Position numbers and translations under genes: made by a program | Notes under the pieces: generated by a model | The model's input: only the letters and a program-made list of their open reading frames with translations | Told to the model about the DNA's origin: nothing | The model's database searches: none | Part shown: in pieces, positions 51,597 through 59,640 of the stretch | Layout of the letters: every line of letters starts with the position of its first letter | Numbering within the stretch: the first letter of the stretch is position 1 | DNA from: JACMQW01 sp964536965 | GTDB taxonomy: Bacteria; Bdellovibrionota; UBA1018 | Length of the DNA: 64,000 nucleotides | Direction: 5' to 3' | Assembly (NCBI GenBank): GCA_964536965.1 | Contig: CAZIAL010000002.1 | Location: 100,489 to 164,488 of the forward strand

Positions 51597-51663
51597 CCCT
51601 ACAGCAAGGCGAGGTCACCCTCGTCTAGGGTTTTGCAAAAGCGCTGTACCCACCACCACCTCG

Positions 51664-51709
51664 CGAAGGCCCGACTCCACATCCAGTGGAGGCCGGGCCT
51701 TCGTTCTTT
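51664..51709 (+). terminator. Intrinsic terminator after the zinc-finger gene
   Basis: Stem CGAAGGCCCG/CGGGCCTTCG (10 bp) encloses CTCCAC/GTGGAG (6 bp), followed by TTCTTT on the plus strand. It sits 15 bases from the end of rph and may also serve as its terminator. Confidence 0.75.
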
Positions 51710-51724
51710 CCATTCCGGAAAGAA

Positions 51725-52465
51725 CTAGCCGTGGCTCGCGATGATTTCGTTCTGGATGGCGGCTATTTTTTTCAGGGCGTGTACGGCCGAGTCGGTCATC
51801 TCGTTCATCTGCTCGCGTGAAAAAGCGCAGTGTTCCGCCGTTCCCTGGATTTCCACGAATTCTCCTTTGCCGGTCATGACGAAATTCATGTCCACGTCGC
51901 AGGTCGAGTCCTCTTCGTAATCGAGATCCGCCAAGACCTCGCCCTTTCGAATCCCGATCGAGATCGCGGCGACCGTACCCGTGAATGCGGAAAGCGGAAC
52001 TTTTCCTTCTTTGGCCAGTTTCCCGAGCGCGATCCGGAGCGCGACGCAGGCGCCGGTGATCGAGGTCACGCGCGTGCCTCCGTCGGCCTGCAGGACGTCG
52101 CAGTCGAGAATGATCTGGCGCTCTCCGAGGGCTTTCAAGTCCACGCAGTTGCGAAGCGCGCGGCCGATCAGCCGCTGGATCTCCTGCGTGCGGCCCGAAA
52201 CTTTCTCGCGGTCCCGTCGAGTTCGCGTATGGGTCGCGCGGGGGAGCATCGAGTATTCGGACGTGATCCATCCCTGACCCTTTCCCTTCAGCCACGAAGG
52301 GACGCCCTCTTCGATCGTCGCCGTACATAGGACATGCGTATTGCCCGCGCGCACGAGGACGGATCCCTCGGCGTAGCGGGTAAAGCCGATTTCGAAGGTG
52401 AGCGGGCGAATATCGGACGGGGTGCGGCCAAAACTACGCGGAAGGGGAGCGCTGGAGGAGGTCAT
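51725..52465 (-). CDS. rph: Ribonuclease PH
   Basis: 246 aa from the ATG at 52465. Phosphorolytic 3'-exonuclease trimming tRNA 3' ends. EGSVLVRAGNTHVLCTAT, SEYSMLPRATHTRT, the phosphate-binding SGRTQEIQRLIGRALR, and DCDVLQADGGTRVTSITGA are all diagnostic. It diverges from nadC, and the two start codons share a CATG. Confidence 0.96.
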   Translation of the reverse strand: MTSSSAPLPRSFGRTPSDIRPLTFEIGFTRYAEGSVLVRAGNTHVLCTATIEEGVPSWLKGKGQGWITSEYSMLPRATHTRTRRDREKVSGRTQEIQRLIGRALRNCVDLKALGERQIILDCDVLQADGGTRVTSITGACVALRIALGKLAKEGKVPLSAFTGTVAAISIGIRKGEVLADLDYEEDSTCDVDMNFVMTGKGEFVEIQGTAEHCAFSREQMNEMTDSAVHALKKIAAIQNEIIASHG

Positions 52466-53408
52466 GGCTCTTTCGACTAGCACGGATTTATGGGAGGAGA
52501 AAGGAAAGGGCCTGACTTCCATGATGAATCACCGAGAATTACGCAGTTTACTGGCGCGCGGATTAGCCGACGACGGATATGCCCTCGACTGGACGACGCT
52601 CGGCACCCTAGGTTCCGCCGCCCGGACGAAGAAAAAGTCGGCGAAGATCGTCGCCAAGGCGAATGGCGTCTTTGTCGGCGCCGAACTCGCGCGCGCCGCG
52701 GAAGCGGAATCCGAATCGATTGGCTTTCCGTTTTCCGCGAAAATCCTGGCCGAAGATGGAACCCGCGTACGCGCCGGGCAGAAGCTCGTCGAGTGGAAAG
52801 GGAGCGCGGCCGGGATCCTGATCCTCGAGCGCCCGTTCTTAAATCTGGCGGGCTACCTCAGTGGCATCGCGACGCGCACCCAGACACTCACCGACCTCGT
52901 CGCGGCCGAATGGAAGAAGAAGGGGCTCCCGGGGGCGCCTCCGCGGGTGACCTCGACGCGAAAGATTCTGCCCCATTACCGGGACGCGGCGATCTCCGCG
53001 GTCATCGCGGGGGGCGGCTCCGCCCACCGGGTGAATCTTTCGGGCGGCGTGCTGATCAAGGAAAACCACATCGCTTCGGCCGGCGGAATCGTCCGCGCGA
53101 TCAAGGGAGTCCGCGAGGCGGCCCCCCATGGGTTGAAGATCGAGATCGAAATCCGAAATCTGACCGAACTTCGCACGGCGCTTTCGGCGAACGCCGACGT
53201 GATCATGCTCGACAATTTCTCGCCCGATCAGGCGAAGGCCGCCCTCGAGATGATCGCCCAGTCGGGAGCGTCGCCGATCGTGGAATGTTCGGGGGGAATT
53301 TCGGAAGAGACGATCGCCAAGTACGCGCAGCCGGGCGTCCATATTCTGTCGATCGGCGGCCTCACGCATTCGGTAACGGCGCTTGATCTTTCGCTCCTCA
53401 TCCAGTGA
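52464..53408 (+). CDS. nadC: Quinolinate phosphoribosyltransferase (NAD synthesis)
   Basis: 314 aa from the ATG at 52464, which has GGAGGAGG upstream. An ATG at 52521 would give 295 aa, nearer to typical length, starting MMNHRELRSLL. It makes nicotinate mononucleotide from quinolinate and PRPP. Motifs: ERPFLNLAGYLSGIATRTQ, TRKILPHYR, HRVNLSGGVLIKENHI, IEIRNLTEL, VIMLDNFSP and VECSGGISEE. The next gene (birA) begins 4 bases after the stop. Confidence 0.95.
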   Translation: MALSTSTDLWEEKGKGLTSMMNHRELRSLLARGLADDGYALDWTTLGTLGSAARTKKKSAKIVAKANGVFVGAELARAAEAESESIGFPFSAKILAEDGTRVRAGQKLVEWKGSAAGILILERPFLNLAGYLSGIATRTQTLTDLVAAEWKKKGLPGAPPRVTSTRKILPHYRDAAISAVIAGGGSAHRVNLSGGVLIKENHIASAGGIVRAIKGVREAAPHGLKIEIEIRNLTELRTALSANADVIMLDNFSPDQAKAALEMIAQSGASPIVECSGGISEETIAKYAQPGVHILSIGGLTHSVTALDLSLLIQ

Positions 53409-53412
53409 CGCG

Positions 53413-54150
53413 ATGGACGGGCTGAAGTCGCTTCCCTATAACGTGGTGCTTTCCGAAGTCGAATCGACGAACGATTACGCGCGGAAAATGGGCGATGAAG
53501 GCGCCCCCCACGGCAGCTGGGTTTCGGCGCGGCGCCAGTCGACGGGCCGGGGACGGCTCGGACGCGAGTGGAAATCCTACGAGGGAAATCTTTTTCTCTC
53601 GGTCGTGCTGCGATTCCCGCCGGAGTTTCCGCTGACCTGGGTGCCGCTGGCCACGGCGCTGGCGGTCCACGAGACCGCGATCGCCGCGAAGCCAGATCTC
53701 GAACTCGTGCTGAAGTGGCCGAACGATTTGGGTCTCCGGGACCGAAAACTCGGCTTCCGGAAAGTCGGCGGTATTCTTTGCGAGGGCGTCGGGTCCTCGC
53801 GCGGGAGCTTTATCGTCGCGGGCATCGGCGTGAATTGCGCGATCGCCCCGGATACCGACCAGCCCACCGCTTCGCTCGGCGTCTCGGTCGACGGCTTTCG
53901 AGATGCCCTGCTCGCGAAGCTCGGAGCCGTGTTTCGCCGGTCCGTGCACGAAATTCGTTACGGTTACGAGCGGGTATCGCTTCTCCGCGCGGGCGATCCG
54001 ATCGAATGGCGGGATCTCCGCGAAGATGAAGGAATCCATGTGGGAACGTTCGAAGGATACGGCGAAAATGGCGAACTCTTGGCCCGCGAATCGGGAGAGT
54101 TTGAAACGAAGCGCCTCTATTCCGAAGAGATCAAGCTTCGCCTAAAATAG
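53413..54150 (+). CDS. birA: Biotin-[acetyl-CoA-carboxylase] ligase, without repressor domain
   Basis: 245 aa from the ATG at 53413. Activates biotin as biotinyl-AMP and attaches it to the carboxylase carrier. STNDYA, RQSTGRGRLGREW (the biotinyl-AMP GRGRxGR motif), LKWPNDL, KVGGILCEG and GIGVNC are present. There is no N-terminal helix-turn-helix, so it is a group I ligase that cannot repress biotin genes the way E. coli BirA does. Its end is 3 bases from the convergent response-regulator gene. Confidence 0.94.
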   Translation: MDGLKSLPYNVVLSEVESTNDYARKMGDEGAPHGSWVSARRQSTGRGRLGREWKSYEGNLFLSVVLRFPPEFPLTWVPLATALAVHETAIAAKPDLELVLKWPNDLGLRDRKLGFRKVGGILCEGVGSSRGSFIVAGIGVNCAIAPDTDQPTASLGVSVDGFRDALLAKLGAVFRRSVHEIRYGYERVSLLRAGDPIEWRDLREDEGIHVGTFEGYGENGELLARESGEFETKRLYSEEIKLRLK

Positions 54151-54153
54151 CGG

Positions 54154-55335
54154 CTACTCGTTCGAGTTCGAAAGACCTTCGAGCAGTTTCCGGATTTCGG
54201 CCTTCACGATGCGCTCCGTGATTTCCGGCAGCGCCTTGCGGGCCATCTGCTCAAGCTGGGACTTCACCGCGTCCTGGACGAGCGATTCGAGCTGCTCGCG
54301 AACCTGACGCTCGATTTGTTTTTCGATCATCTTATCGGCGAGCGATTCGACGTTGCCGCCGGCGTGCATGGACGGAGGGGAGTACGCCTGGGTTGGAGTG
54401 GGGGCGCCGTATTCGAGGTCGAGTCCCTGATTCATGCCTTGGCCCATTCCTGCCTGGAGATCGTGATGAGTGTCGGGTTCGAGAGGGGACGGATTCATCA
54501 TGCCGGCCGGCACCTGAATGCTGGGCGAAGTCGGCGAAAAAATATCCGGGATGGACGTCTCTCCGCCCTTGGCGCCTTCGGAGAGATTCCAGCCGCCGAG
54601 ATCGTCAAGCCCGCTCATCTTTACGGTCGACTCCGTCAGGTGGCGGATATCCGAGTCGTCTTCTGGCGCGGACGGGCGCGCCGTCGGGCTCGGCGGAGGA
54701 TTTCCGTCGCGGCGGACTTCGAGGTTCATCGTGTGCTCGAGCGACCGCGACGGGCTTTCGCTCCAGAGCGGGTCGGGTTCAGGATCCTGCGGGATCGCGG
54801 TATTCGGATCCATTAGCTGGATTTCGCCGGTGACTTCTTCGGCAATCGCAGCGGGTCTCGGATACTGGATCTGTTTAGAGCGCTCCGACGGCTCCAGCGA
54901 AAAGGGAGAGGGCGCGGACTGTCCCGGGGGAGGGGGCGGGTTGAACTCCCGCACGCCTTGGCCACTATTCATCTTCAGCGCCTGCGTCAGGACGTTCTTC
55001 AGATTCGAGGGATCAAAGGGCTTGGTGAGGCGTCCGTCGAAACGGAGAAGCGCGACTTTCGCCTCGTCCACCTTCTCGAAGGCGCTCGACATGAGGACGA
55101 AAGGGATTCGGGAAATATCGGCGTCGTCATTCGCCGCCTTTTTCAGGTCGAAAGCGGAGCGGCCAGGAAGCCCGATGTCGATTAGCACGACGTCCGGTCG
55201 AAAAAGGGAGATCTGCTGGAGACACTCCGTCCCATCGGATACGGTATGGATTTCGTATCCGTCTCCGGAGAGGGCAAGTTTGATGACCTTTTGGATCGTC
55301 AGGCTATCGTCGGCAACAAGGAGCTTTTTCGCCAT
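54154..55335 (-). CDS. Receiver-domain protein with Pro-rich linker and PopZ-like tail
   Basis: 393 aa. Residues 1-120 are a complete receiver: acidic pair DD (9-10), phospho-Asp53 in VVLIDIGLPG, Ser in LMSSAF and Lys105 in LTKPF. About 200 residues of Pro/Ser/Asp-rich, probably disordered, linker follow. The C-terminal 70 residues are helical (KMIEKQIERQVREQLESL, then ALPEITERIVKAEIRKLL). This 'LP.I.ER.V..EI..L' ending resembles the multimerisation tail of PopZ and similar polar organisers. There is no DNA-binding or enzyme output domain, so it may act by scaffolding. No partner kinase is adjacent. Confidence 0.78.
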   Translation of the reverse strand: MAKKLLVADDSLTIQKVIKLALSGDGYEIHTVSDGTECLQQISLFRPDVVLIDIGLPGRSAFDLKKAANDDADISRIPFVLMSSAFEKVDEAKVALLRFDGRLTKPFDPSNLKNVLTQALKMNSGQGVREFNPPPPPGQSAPSPFSLEPSERSKQIQYPRPAAIAEEVTGEIQLMDPNTAIPQDPEPDPLWSESPSRSLEHTMNLEVRRDGNPPPSPTARPSAPEDDSDIRHLTESTVKMSGLDDLGGWNLSEGAKGGETSIPDIFSPTSPSIQVPAGMMNPSPLEPDTHHDLQAGMGQGMNQGLDLEYGAPTPTQAYSPPSMHAGGNVESLADKMIEKQIERQVREQLESLVQDAVKSQLEQMARKALPEITERIVKAEIRKLLEGLSNSNE

Positions 55336-55413
55336 AAACGTTATGGAGAAAGTGTGTCATCCGCAAACGGGACTGTAAAGCTTTTCGAGGAATATCGAAG
55401 ACTTGTAAAATAT

Positions 55414-55443
55414 TTGGTTTCCGTCGCGCGACTTCTGTAAAAT
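55414..55443 (+). promoter_or_regulatory. Promoter of 6S RNA
   Basis: TTGGTT, an 18-base spacer, then TG-extended TAAAAT. The predicted start, about 7 bases after the -10, coincides with the 5' end of the 6S RNA closing stem. Confidence 0.6.
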
Positions 55444-55450
55444 GAAAGGT

Positions 55451-55615
55451 GCTCTGGGGGTCATCCAATTTCATTTGGACCCTACAGTCAAATGCCCAGG
55501 GGGCTGTTCCTGTGCAGTGGTGTGCAAGCCTGGTTTACCCAGGAAGCCTAAAGCTGCCATACGGTGCCCACTTTTAAACTTGGGTTCCATTGACAGGATG
55601 ATCTCCAGAGTCTTT
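55451..55615 (+). ncRNA. ssrS: 6S RNA
   Basis: About 165 nt. The ends pair in a long closing stem (CTCTGGGGGTCATCC with GGATGATCTCCAGAG), followed by a T run of nine that ends transcription. The apical part reads GTGTGCAAGCCTGG-TTTA-CCCAGGAAGCCTAAAGCTG, which matches the conserved hairpin and AAGCCTnAAA-CTG block of proteobacterial 6S RNAs. The large internal bubble mimics an open promoter and traps sigma-70 RNA polymerase in stationary phase. A promoter ends exactly before the 5' stem. The open frame that crosses this region is therefore not a gene. Confidence 0.92.
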
Positions 55616-55711
55616 TTTTTGACATTCCTGCGCATCCCGCCAAAAATAGAAAAAGCCCGGGAACTTCGGCAGGAAGCCGCAGGTTCGTTCAGGGTCGTAG
55701 AGGTACTTGCG

Positions 55712-56320
55712 ATGTCATCCACGAAAGAATTTTCTCCGAATATCTCCGGCTGGGTCCATGACCTCGCCCGCGCGGAAACGCATCCCGATGCCGAACGTCT
55801 GCTCGGACTGGGTTCGAGTCTCGATCCCCACCAGATCGTGGAAGAAGACTCGGTTCGGTTTCTCTCCGAGCTTAGGGAAAAGTTCGGGGAATTCGCGCGC
55901 GTTTTTAACTCTTATTCCGAAGCCGGCGCGCGTTTCCAGGAAGTGAAGCTTTACGCGATCGCGCAAACCGCGGCGGATTTCATGCTTTATCGCAGTCAGA
56001 TCAAACTCGTGGTCTCGAACTCCGCGCACGGCGTGATCGCACTCTCGTTCGCGAGTCATTCGCGCGGACCCATGAGTTTCGATGGCGCGAACCCGGAAGC
56101 GTCTTCTCCGCGTGCGCAGGAACTCCTCGCACAGGTAGGACCTTTTCGCGACGTGAAATGGACCTTTCAGGGCGAGGAAGTGCGCCCGGAACAGATCGCG
56201 AAGTTTTATTTCGCCGAGTTCGTTCGGTCGACGCGCGAGAAGCGCGTATCCTCCGGCCAGAACCAAGCGCTCCTGGACCAGATCAAAGCCCTGCTGAACG
56301 ACAAGGGTCTTCAGCTCTAG
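55712..56320 (+). CDS. Cytoplasmic protein of unknown function downstream of 6S RNA
   Basis: 202 aa from the ATG at 55712; the frame continues upstream through 6S RNA, but that part is non-coding. Mostly alpha-helical, with a central beta stretch (IKLVVSNSAHGVIALSFAS) and no signal peptide. I do not recognise the family. In gammaproteobacteria a formyl-THF cyclo-ligase gene follows 6S RNA; this protein shows none of its motifs. Start-codon confidence is moderate: an in-frame ATG at 55601 lies inside the 6S 3' arm. Confidence 0.65.
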   Translation: MSSTKEFSPNISGWVHDLARAETHPDAERLLGLGSSLDPHQIVEEDSVRFLSELREKFGEFARVFNSYSEAGARFQEVKLYAIAQTAADFMLYRSQIKLVVSNSAHGVIALSFASHSRGPMSFDGANPEASSPRAQELLAQVGPFRDVKWTFQGEEVRPEQIAKFYFAEFVRSTREKRVSSGQNQALLDQIKALLNDKGLQL

Positions 56321-56572
56321 TACTCGACGCCCATTAACGGAGCTCATGACGACCCTCGAATCTCGCGGAAGAAACGAGATTTTCAGTGACGTTTTTGTCG
56401 TACTGTTTTAATAGGGTATTCATTTCAGAGCCGTTTTATAGGGTTTTTGACCCGTTTTTCGTAGTGCCACGGGTGTCTGCTAACCCATCATTTTTTCTTA
56501 CCCCGTTCCTGAAAACGGTGATATTGGTGCGTGGCGTCACCCGCACAACTTAGTTTCTTAGGAGTAAGAAAA

Positions 56573-57322
56573 ATGAAAAAGCTATTCTCTGTATTCGCTC
56601 TCGCTCTCCTCTCCACGTCGGCCATGGCCGGCACCGTCTATATGGACGGCAACGACTACGGCAACCTGCCTGACTGTAACGGATCCGTCCGTACCAGCAT
56701 CGACAACAACAACACCCAGCTGAACCTCGTGTTCAGCAACGTGGTGAACTGCTCGAATTTCGACATCGTGTCCGCTAACGGCGGACGCGTGAACTACCCG
56801 AACAAAAAACTCGGCGGCGCCGATCGCGCTCGTTCCGGATCGTTCACGATCCCAGGTTCGATGATCGACTACGGCTCGAACACGATCCGCGTGCAAGTGA
56901 AGTCGAATTCCGGCCAAACTTCGGACACCATCGTAATCCGCGTGCGCGCTCGCAGCACCCAGCCGACGCCTCCGACCGGCGGATCCCATAGCTCGATTTC
57001 GATGTCCTCCCGCGACTCCGCTTACATGCGCGCTTGCGGCGGCACGATCCAGACCACCGTCACCGGCAGCAGCTACAACCGCCAGCTGAACCTCGTGTTC
57101 CGCGACGTCGTGAACTGCTCGAACTTCGACATCCTGAAGTCGAACGGCGACCGCGTGAACTACCCGAACAAAAAACTCGGCGGCCTCGATCGCTCCCGTT
57201 CCGGTTCCTTCACGCTTCCACAGAACGTGATCGACTTCGGTTGGAACTCGGTGACCGTGGTTCTGAAGTCGAACTCCGGCCAGACCAGCGAAACCATCCG
57301 CGTGAACTTCGTCGCTTATTAA
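56573..57322 (+). CDS. Exported protein of two tandem repeat domains
   Basis: 249 aa from an ATG with AGGAG upstream. Signal peptide FSVFALALLSTSAMA. The mature protein is two copies of one domain of about 100 residues, separated by a Pro/Thr/Gly/Ser linker (near residue 128). Both copies share QLNLVF..VVNCSNFDI, then RVNYPNKKLGG, R.RSGSFT.P and VKSNSGQTS-type endings. Each copy keeps two Cys, probably a disulfide. Codons are strongly biased to C-ending forms (AAC, CTC, TCC), suggesting high expression. The fold is likely an all-beta sandwich; no known family is recognised. A strong terminator follows. Confidence 0.78.
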   Translation: MKKLFSVFALALLSTSAMAGTVYMDGNDYGNLPDCNGSVRTSIDNNNTQLNLVFSNVVNCSNFDIVSANGGRVNYPNKKLGGADRARSGSFTIPGSMIDYGSNTIRVQVKSNSGQTSDTIVIRVRARSTQPTPPTGGSHSSISMSSRDSAYMRACGGTIQTTVTGSSYNRQLNLVFRDVVNCSNFDILKSNGDRVNYPNKKLGGLDRSRSGSFTLPQNVIDFGWNSVTVVLKSNSGQTSETIRVNFVAY

Positions 57323-57368
57323 GCGAGACCGATCTCCACACGGTTCTGTTTGCTTAGTGCATCCTATC

Positions 57369-57410
57369 GGCCCCGACGAAAGTGATCTTTCGCCGGGGCC
57401 TTTGCTTTTC
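57369..57410 (+). terminator. Intrinsic terminator of the tandem-domain gene
   Basis: Stem GGCCCCG/CGGGGCC encloses CGAAAG/CTTTCG with a TGAT loop, followed by TTTGCTTTTCT. A strong plus-strand terminator 46 bases past the stop. Confidence 0.88.
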
Positions 57411-57449
57411 TGAGACCGTGGCGCGTCATGCGGAGCGGGCCTTCGGCGC

Positions 57450-57500
57450 GCGGCAAACTCGCGGCAAACTCATTGACGTCGGCGCCTTTCTTTCCATAAC
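57450..57500 (+). promoter_or_regulatory. liv operon promoter with tandem 11-bp repeats
   Basis: Two perfect copies of GCGGCAAACTC (57450-57460 and 57461-57471) lie one helical turn apart. One base later TTGACG (57473-57478), a 16-base spacer and CATAAC (57495-57500) form a sigma-70-type promoter. The repeats sit where an activator or repressor would contact RNA polymerase. Confidence 0.6.
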
Positions 57501-57536
57501 CTCTCGTTGGTCCCCCCAATCTGAGAGGAAAATTCA

Positions 57537-58718
57537 ATGAAAGCATATCGTTCGAGATTCGGCGCCGCCTTCCTGGGCAGCGTCCTGGCGACCACGTTGT
57601 TGGCGGTATCGGCCTGCTCGAAGAGAGAGGCGCCGACGACCGCATCGACGGCGCCCACGGGGAACGAAATTTTAGTGGGCGAAGTCGGATCGATGACCGG
57701 CAGCGAGGCGACTTTCGGGACGTCCACGCACCAGGGAATCGAGCTCGCGTTCGAGAAGATCAACGCGGCCGGGGGGGTGAAAGGCAAGAAGTTCAAGCTC
57801 GTCACCGTGGATGACCAAGGAAAGCCGGACGAAGCCGCTACCGCCGTCACGAAGCTGATTACCCAAGACAAAGTCATCGCGCTGCTCGGCGAAGTCGCGA
57901 GCTCCCGCTCGCTCGCCATGGCGCCGATCGCCCAGAGCAATAAAGTTCCGATGATCACGCCCTCTTCGACGAATCCGAAAGTCACCGAAGCGGGCGACTA
58001 TATCTTTCGCGTCTGCTTCATCGACCCGTTCCAGGGCACGGTGATGGCGAAGTTCGCCTACGACACGCTGAAAGTGAAGAACGTCGCGATCCTGCGCGAT
58101 GTGAAGAACGATTATTCCGTCGGTCTTTCGAACTTCTTCACGGAGACGTTCACGAAAATGGGCGGAAAAATCGTGGTCGACCAGAGCTACTCGGCCGGCG
58201 ACATGGACTTTAAATCGCAGCTGACCGCGATCCGCACGCTGAAACCCGAAGCGATTTACGTTCCGGGCTACTACACGGAAGTCGGCCTCATCGCCCGCCA
58301 GGCGAAGGAACTCGGCATCACCGTTCCGATGATGGGCGGCGACGGCTGGGATTCGCCGAAGCTGAAGGAGATCGGCGGCAAGTCGATCGAAGGGTCGTAC
58401 TTCTCGAATCACTATTCCGAGGAAGATACTTCGCCGCATGTGCAGAAGTTCATCGCCGAATACAAGGCGAAGTACGGCATGGTGCCGGACGGTCTCGCGG
58501 CCATGGGCTACGATGCCGCGATGGTGCTCGCCGACGCGATGACCCGCGCTCCGGATCTGACGAACGTCGCGATTCGCGACGCGATCGCGGCGACGAAGGA
58601 CTACCAAGGGGTCACCGGAAAAATCACGTTGAACGAAAAGCGTGACTCCGTGAAATCCGCCGTGGTCCTGAAAGTCGCCGGCGGCCGCTTCAAGTACCAG
58701 ACGACCGTTAATCCTTAA
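57537..58718 (+). CDS. livK: Branched-chain amino acid-binding lipoprotein LivK-type
   Basis: 393 aa. A lipoprotein signal (TTLLAVSAC, lipid Cys near residue 27) is followed by a type-I periplasmic-binding fold: ILVGEVGSMTGSEATFG, HQGIELAFEKINAAGG, LLGEVASSRSLAMAPIAQ and MITPSSTNP are typical of Leu/Ile/Val-binding proteins. It captures the substrate and feeds the downstream LivHM permease. Being a lipoprotein rather than a soluble protein is unusual among Gram-negative LivK but not unknown. The ligand may be another amino acid or amide. Confidence 0.93.
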   Translation: MKAYRSRFGAAFLGSVLATTLLAVSACSKREAPTTASTAPTGNEILVGEVGSMTGSEATFGTSTHQGIELAFEKINAAGGVKGKKFKLVTVDDQGKPDEAATAVTKLITQDKVIALLGEVASSRSLAMAPIAQSNKVPMITPSSTNPKVTEAGDYIFRVCFIDPFQGTVMAKFAYDTLKVKNVAILRDVKNDYSVGLSNFFTETFTKMGGKIVVDQSYSAGDMDFKSQLTAIRTLKPEAIYVPGYYTEVGLIARQAKELGITVPMMGGDGWDSPKLKEIGGKSIEGSYFSNHYSEEDTSPHVQKFIAEYKAKYGMVPDGLAAMGYDAAMVLADAMTRAPDLTNVAIRDAIAATKDYQGVTGKITLNEKRDSVKSAVVLKVAGGRFKYQTTVNP

Positions 58719-58737
58719 ACGTTAGCGAAAAACACTC

Positions 58738-59640
58738 ATGATCGAGTTCGTCCAGCATCTGGTGAACGGTCTGAGTCTCGGAAGCATCTACGCCCTGATT
58801 GCCCTGGGCTATACGATGGTATTCGGGATTCTCCAGCTCATTAACTTCGCACATGGTGACGTCTACATGCTCGGTGCATTCATCGGCATGTACACGGCGC
58901 GAGCTTTCGGGCTCGCGGATAACCCCTCGGTGGGAGCGCTGCTCATCACCCTGGGAGTCGCGATGACCGGATGTGCGATCGTCGGGTTTTTGATTGAACG
59001 CATCGCCTACCGTCCTCTCCGGAAGGCGCCACGGATCAACCTCCTGATTACGGCGATCGGCGTGAGTCTATTTCTCGAGTTTTCGGGTCAGCTCCTTTTC
59101 GGCGCTGACCCGAAGTTTTTTCCCCAGGTCTTCCAGATCGAGGGAGATTTTTCGTTCGGCGAACTCAAGATCAACCCGCTCCAGGTTCTGGTTTTTCTGA
59201 TCTCGGTCGTGCTGATGGTGATTCTCCAGACAATCATTTTTAAGTCCCGGATCGGGCGCGCGATGCGGGCGACGAGCTATAGCCACGATCTTGCGGCCCT
59301 CATGGGGATTCCGACGAATAAAGTGATCTCGCTCACTTTCATGCTCGGCTCGGCGCTGGCCGGCGCGGCGGGTGTCCTCGTCGGTCTGATTTATCCGAAG
59401 ATCGAACCACTCATGGGGGTGATGCCGGGACTGAAAGCGTTCGTGGCCGCCGTTTTGGGCGGAATCGGAAATGTGACGGGCGCCGTCGTCGGTGCACTTC
59501 TCCTCGGCCTCTCCGAATCGTTTCTCGTCGGTTACGGGTATCCGACTTTCCGGGACGCGCTCGCGTTCGCCCTTCTCATTCTGGTTCTCCTGATTAAGCC
59601 GACCGGCCTCTTCGGTTCGAAAAGGACGGATAAGGTATGA
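58738..59640 (+). CDS. livH: Branched-chain amino acid ABC permease LivH
   Basis: 300 aa with about eight transmembrane helices. NGLSLGSIYALIALGYTMVFGILQLINFAHGD at the N-terminus is the LivH hallmark (given here by its segments), and GNVTGAVVGALLLG near the C-terminus is the EAA-like loop. Its stop overlaps livM by 4 bases. Confidence 0.95.
   Translation: MIEFVQHLVNGLSLGSIYALIALGYTMVFGILQLINFAHGDVYMLGAFIGMYTARAFGLADNPSVGALLITLGVAMTGCAIVGFLIERIAYRPLRKAPRINLLITAIGVSLFLEFSGQLLFGADPKFFPQVFQIEGDFSFGELKINPLQVLVFLISVVLMVILQTIIFKSRIGRAMRATSYSHDLAALMGIPTNKVISLTFMLGSALAGAAGVLVGLIYPKIEPLMGVMPGLKAFVAAVLGGIGNVTGAVVGALLLGLSESFLVGYGYPTFRDALAFALLILVLLIKPTGLFGSKRTDKV

Noticed and set aside
55442..55711. N-terminal extension (90 codons) of the gene at 55712-56320
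   Set aside because: It crosses the 6S RNA, whose paired ends, conserved hairpin, promoter and T-tract are far better supported than a protein start lying in the -10 box.
57672..58607. 311-codon minus-strand open frame opposite livK
   Set aside because: Antisense to a clear binding protein; rich in Arg/His with no recognisable domain.
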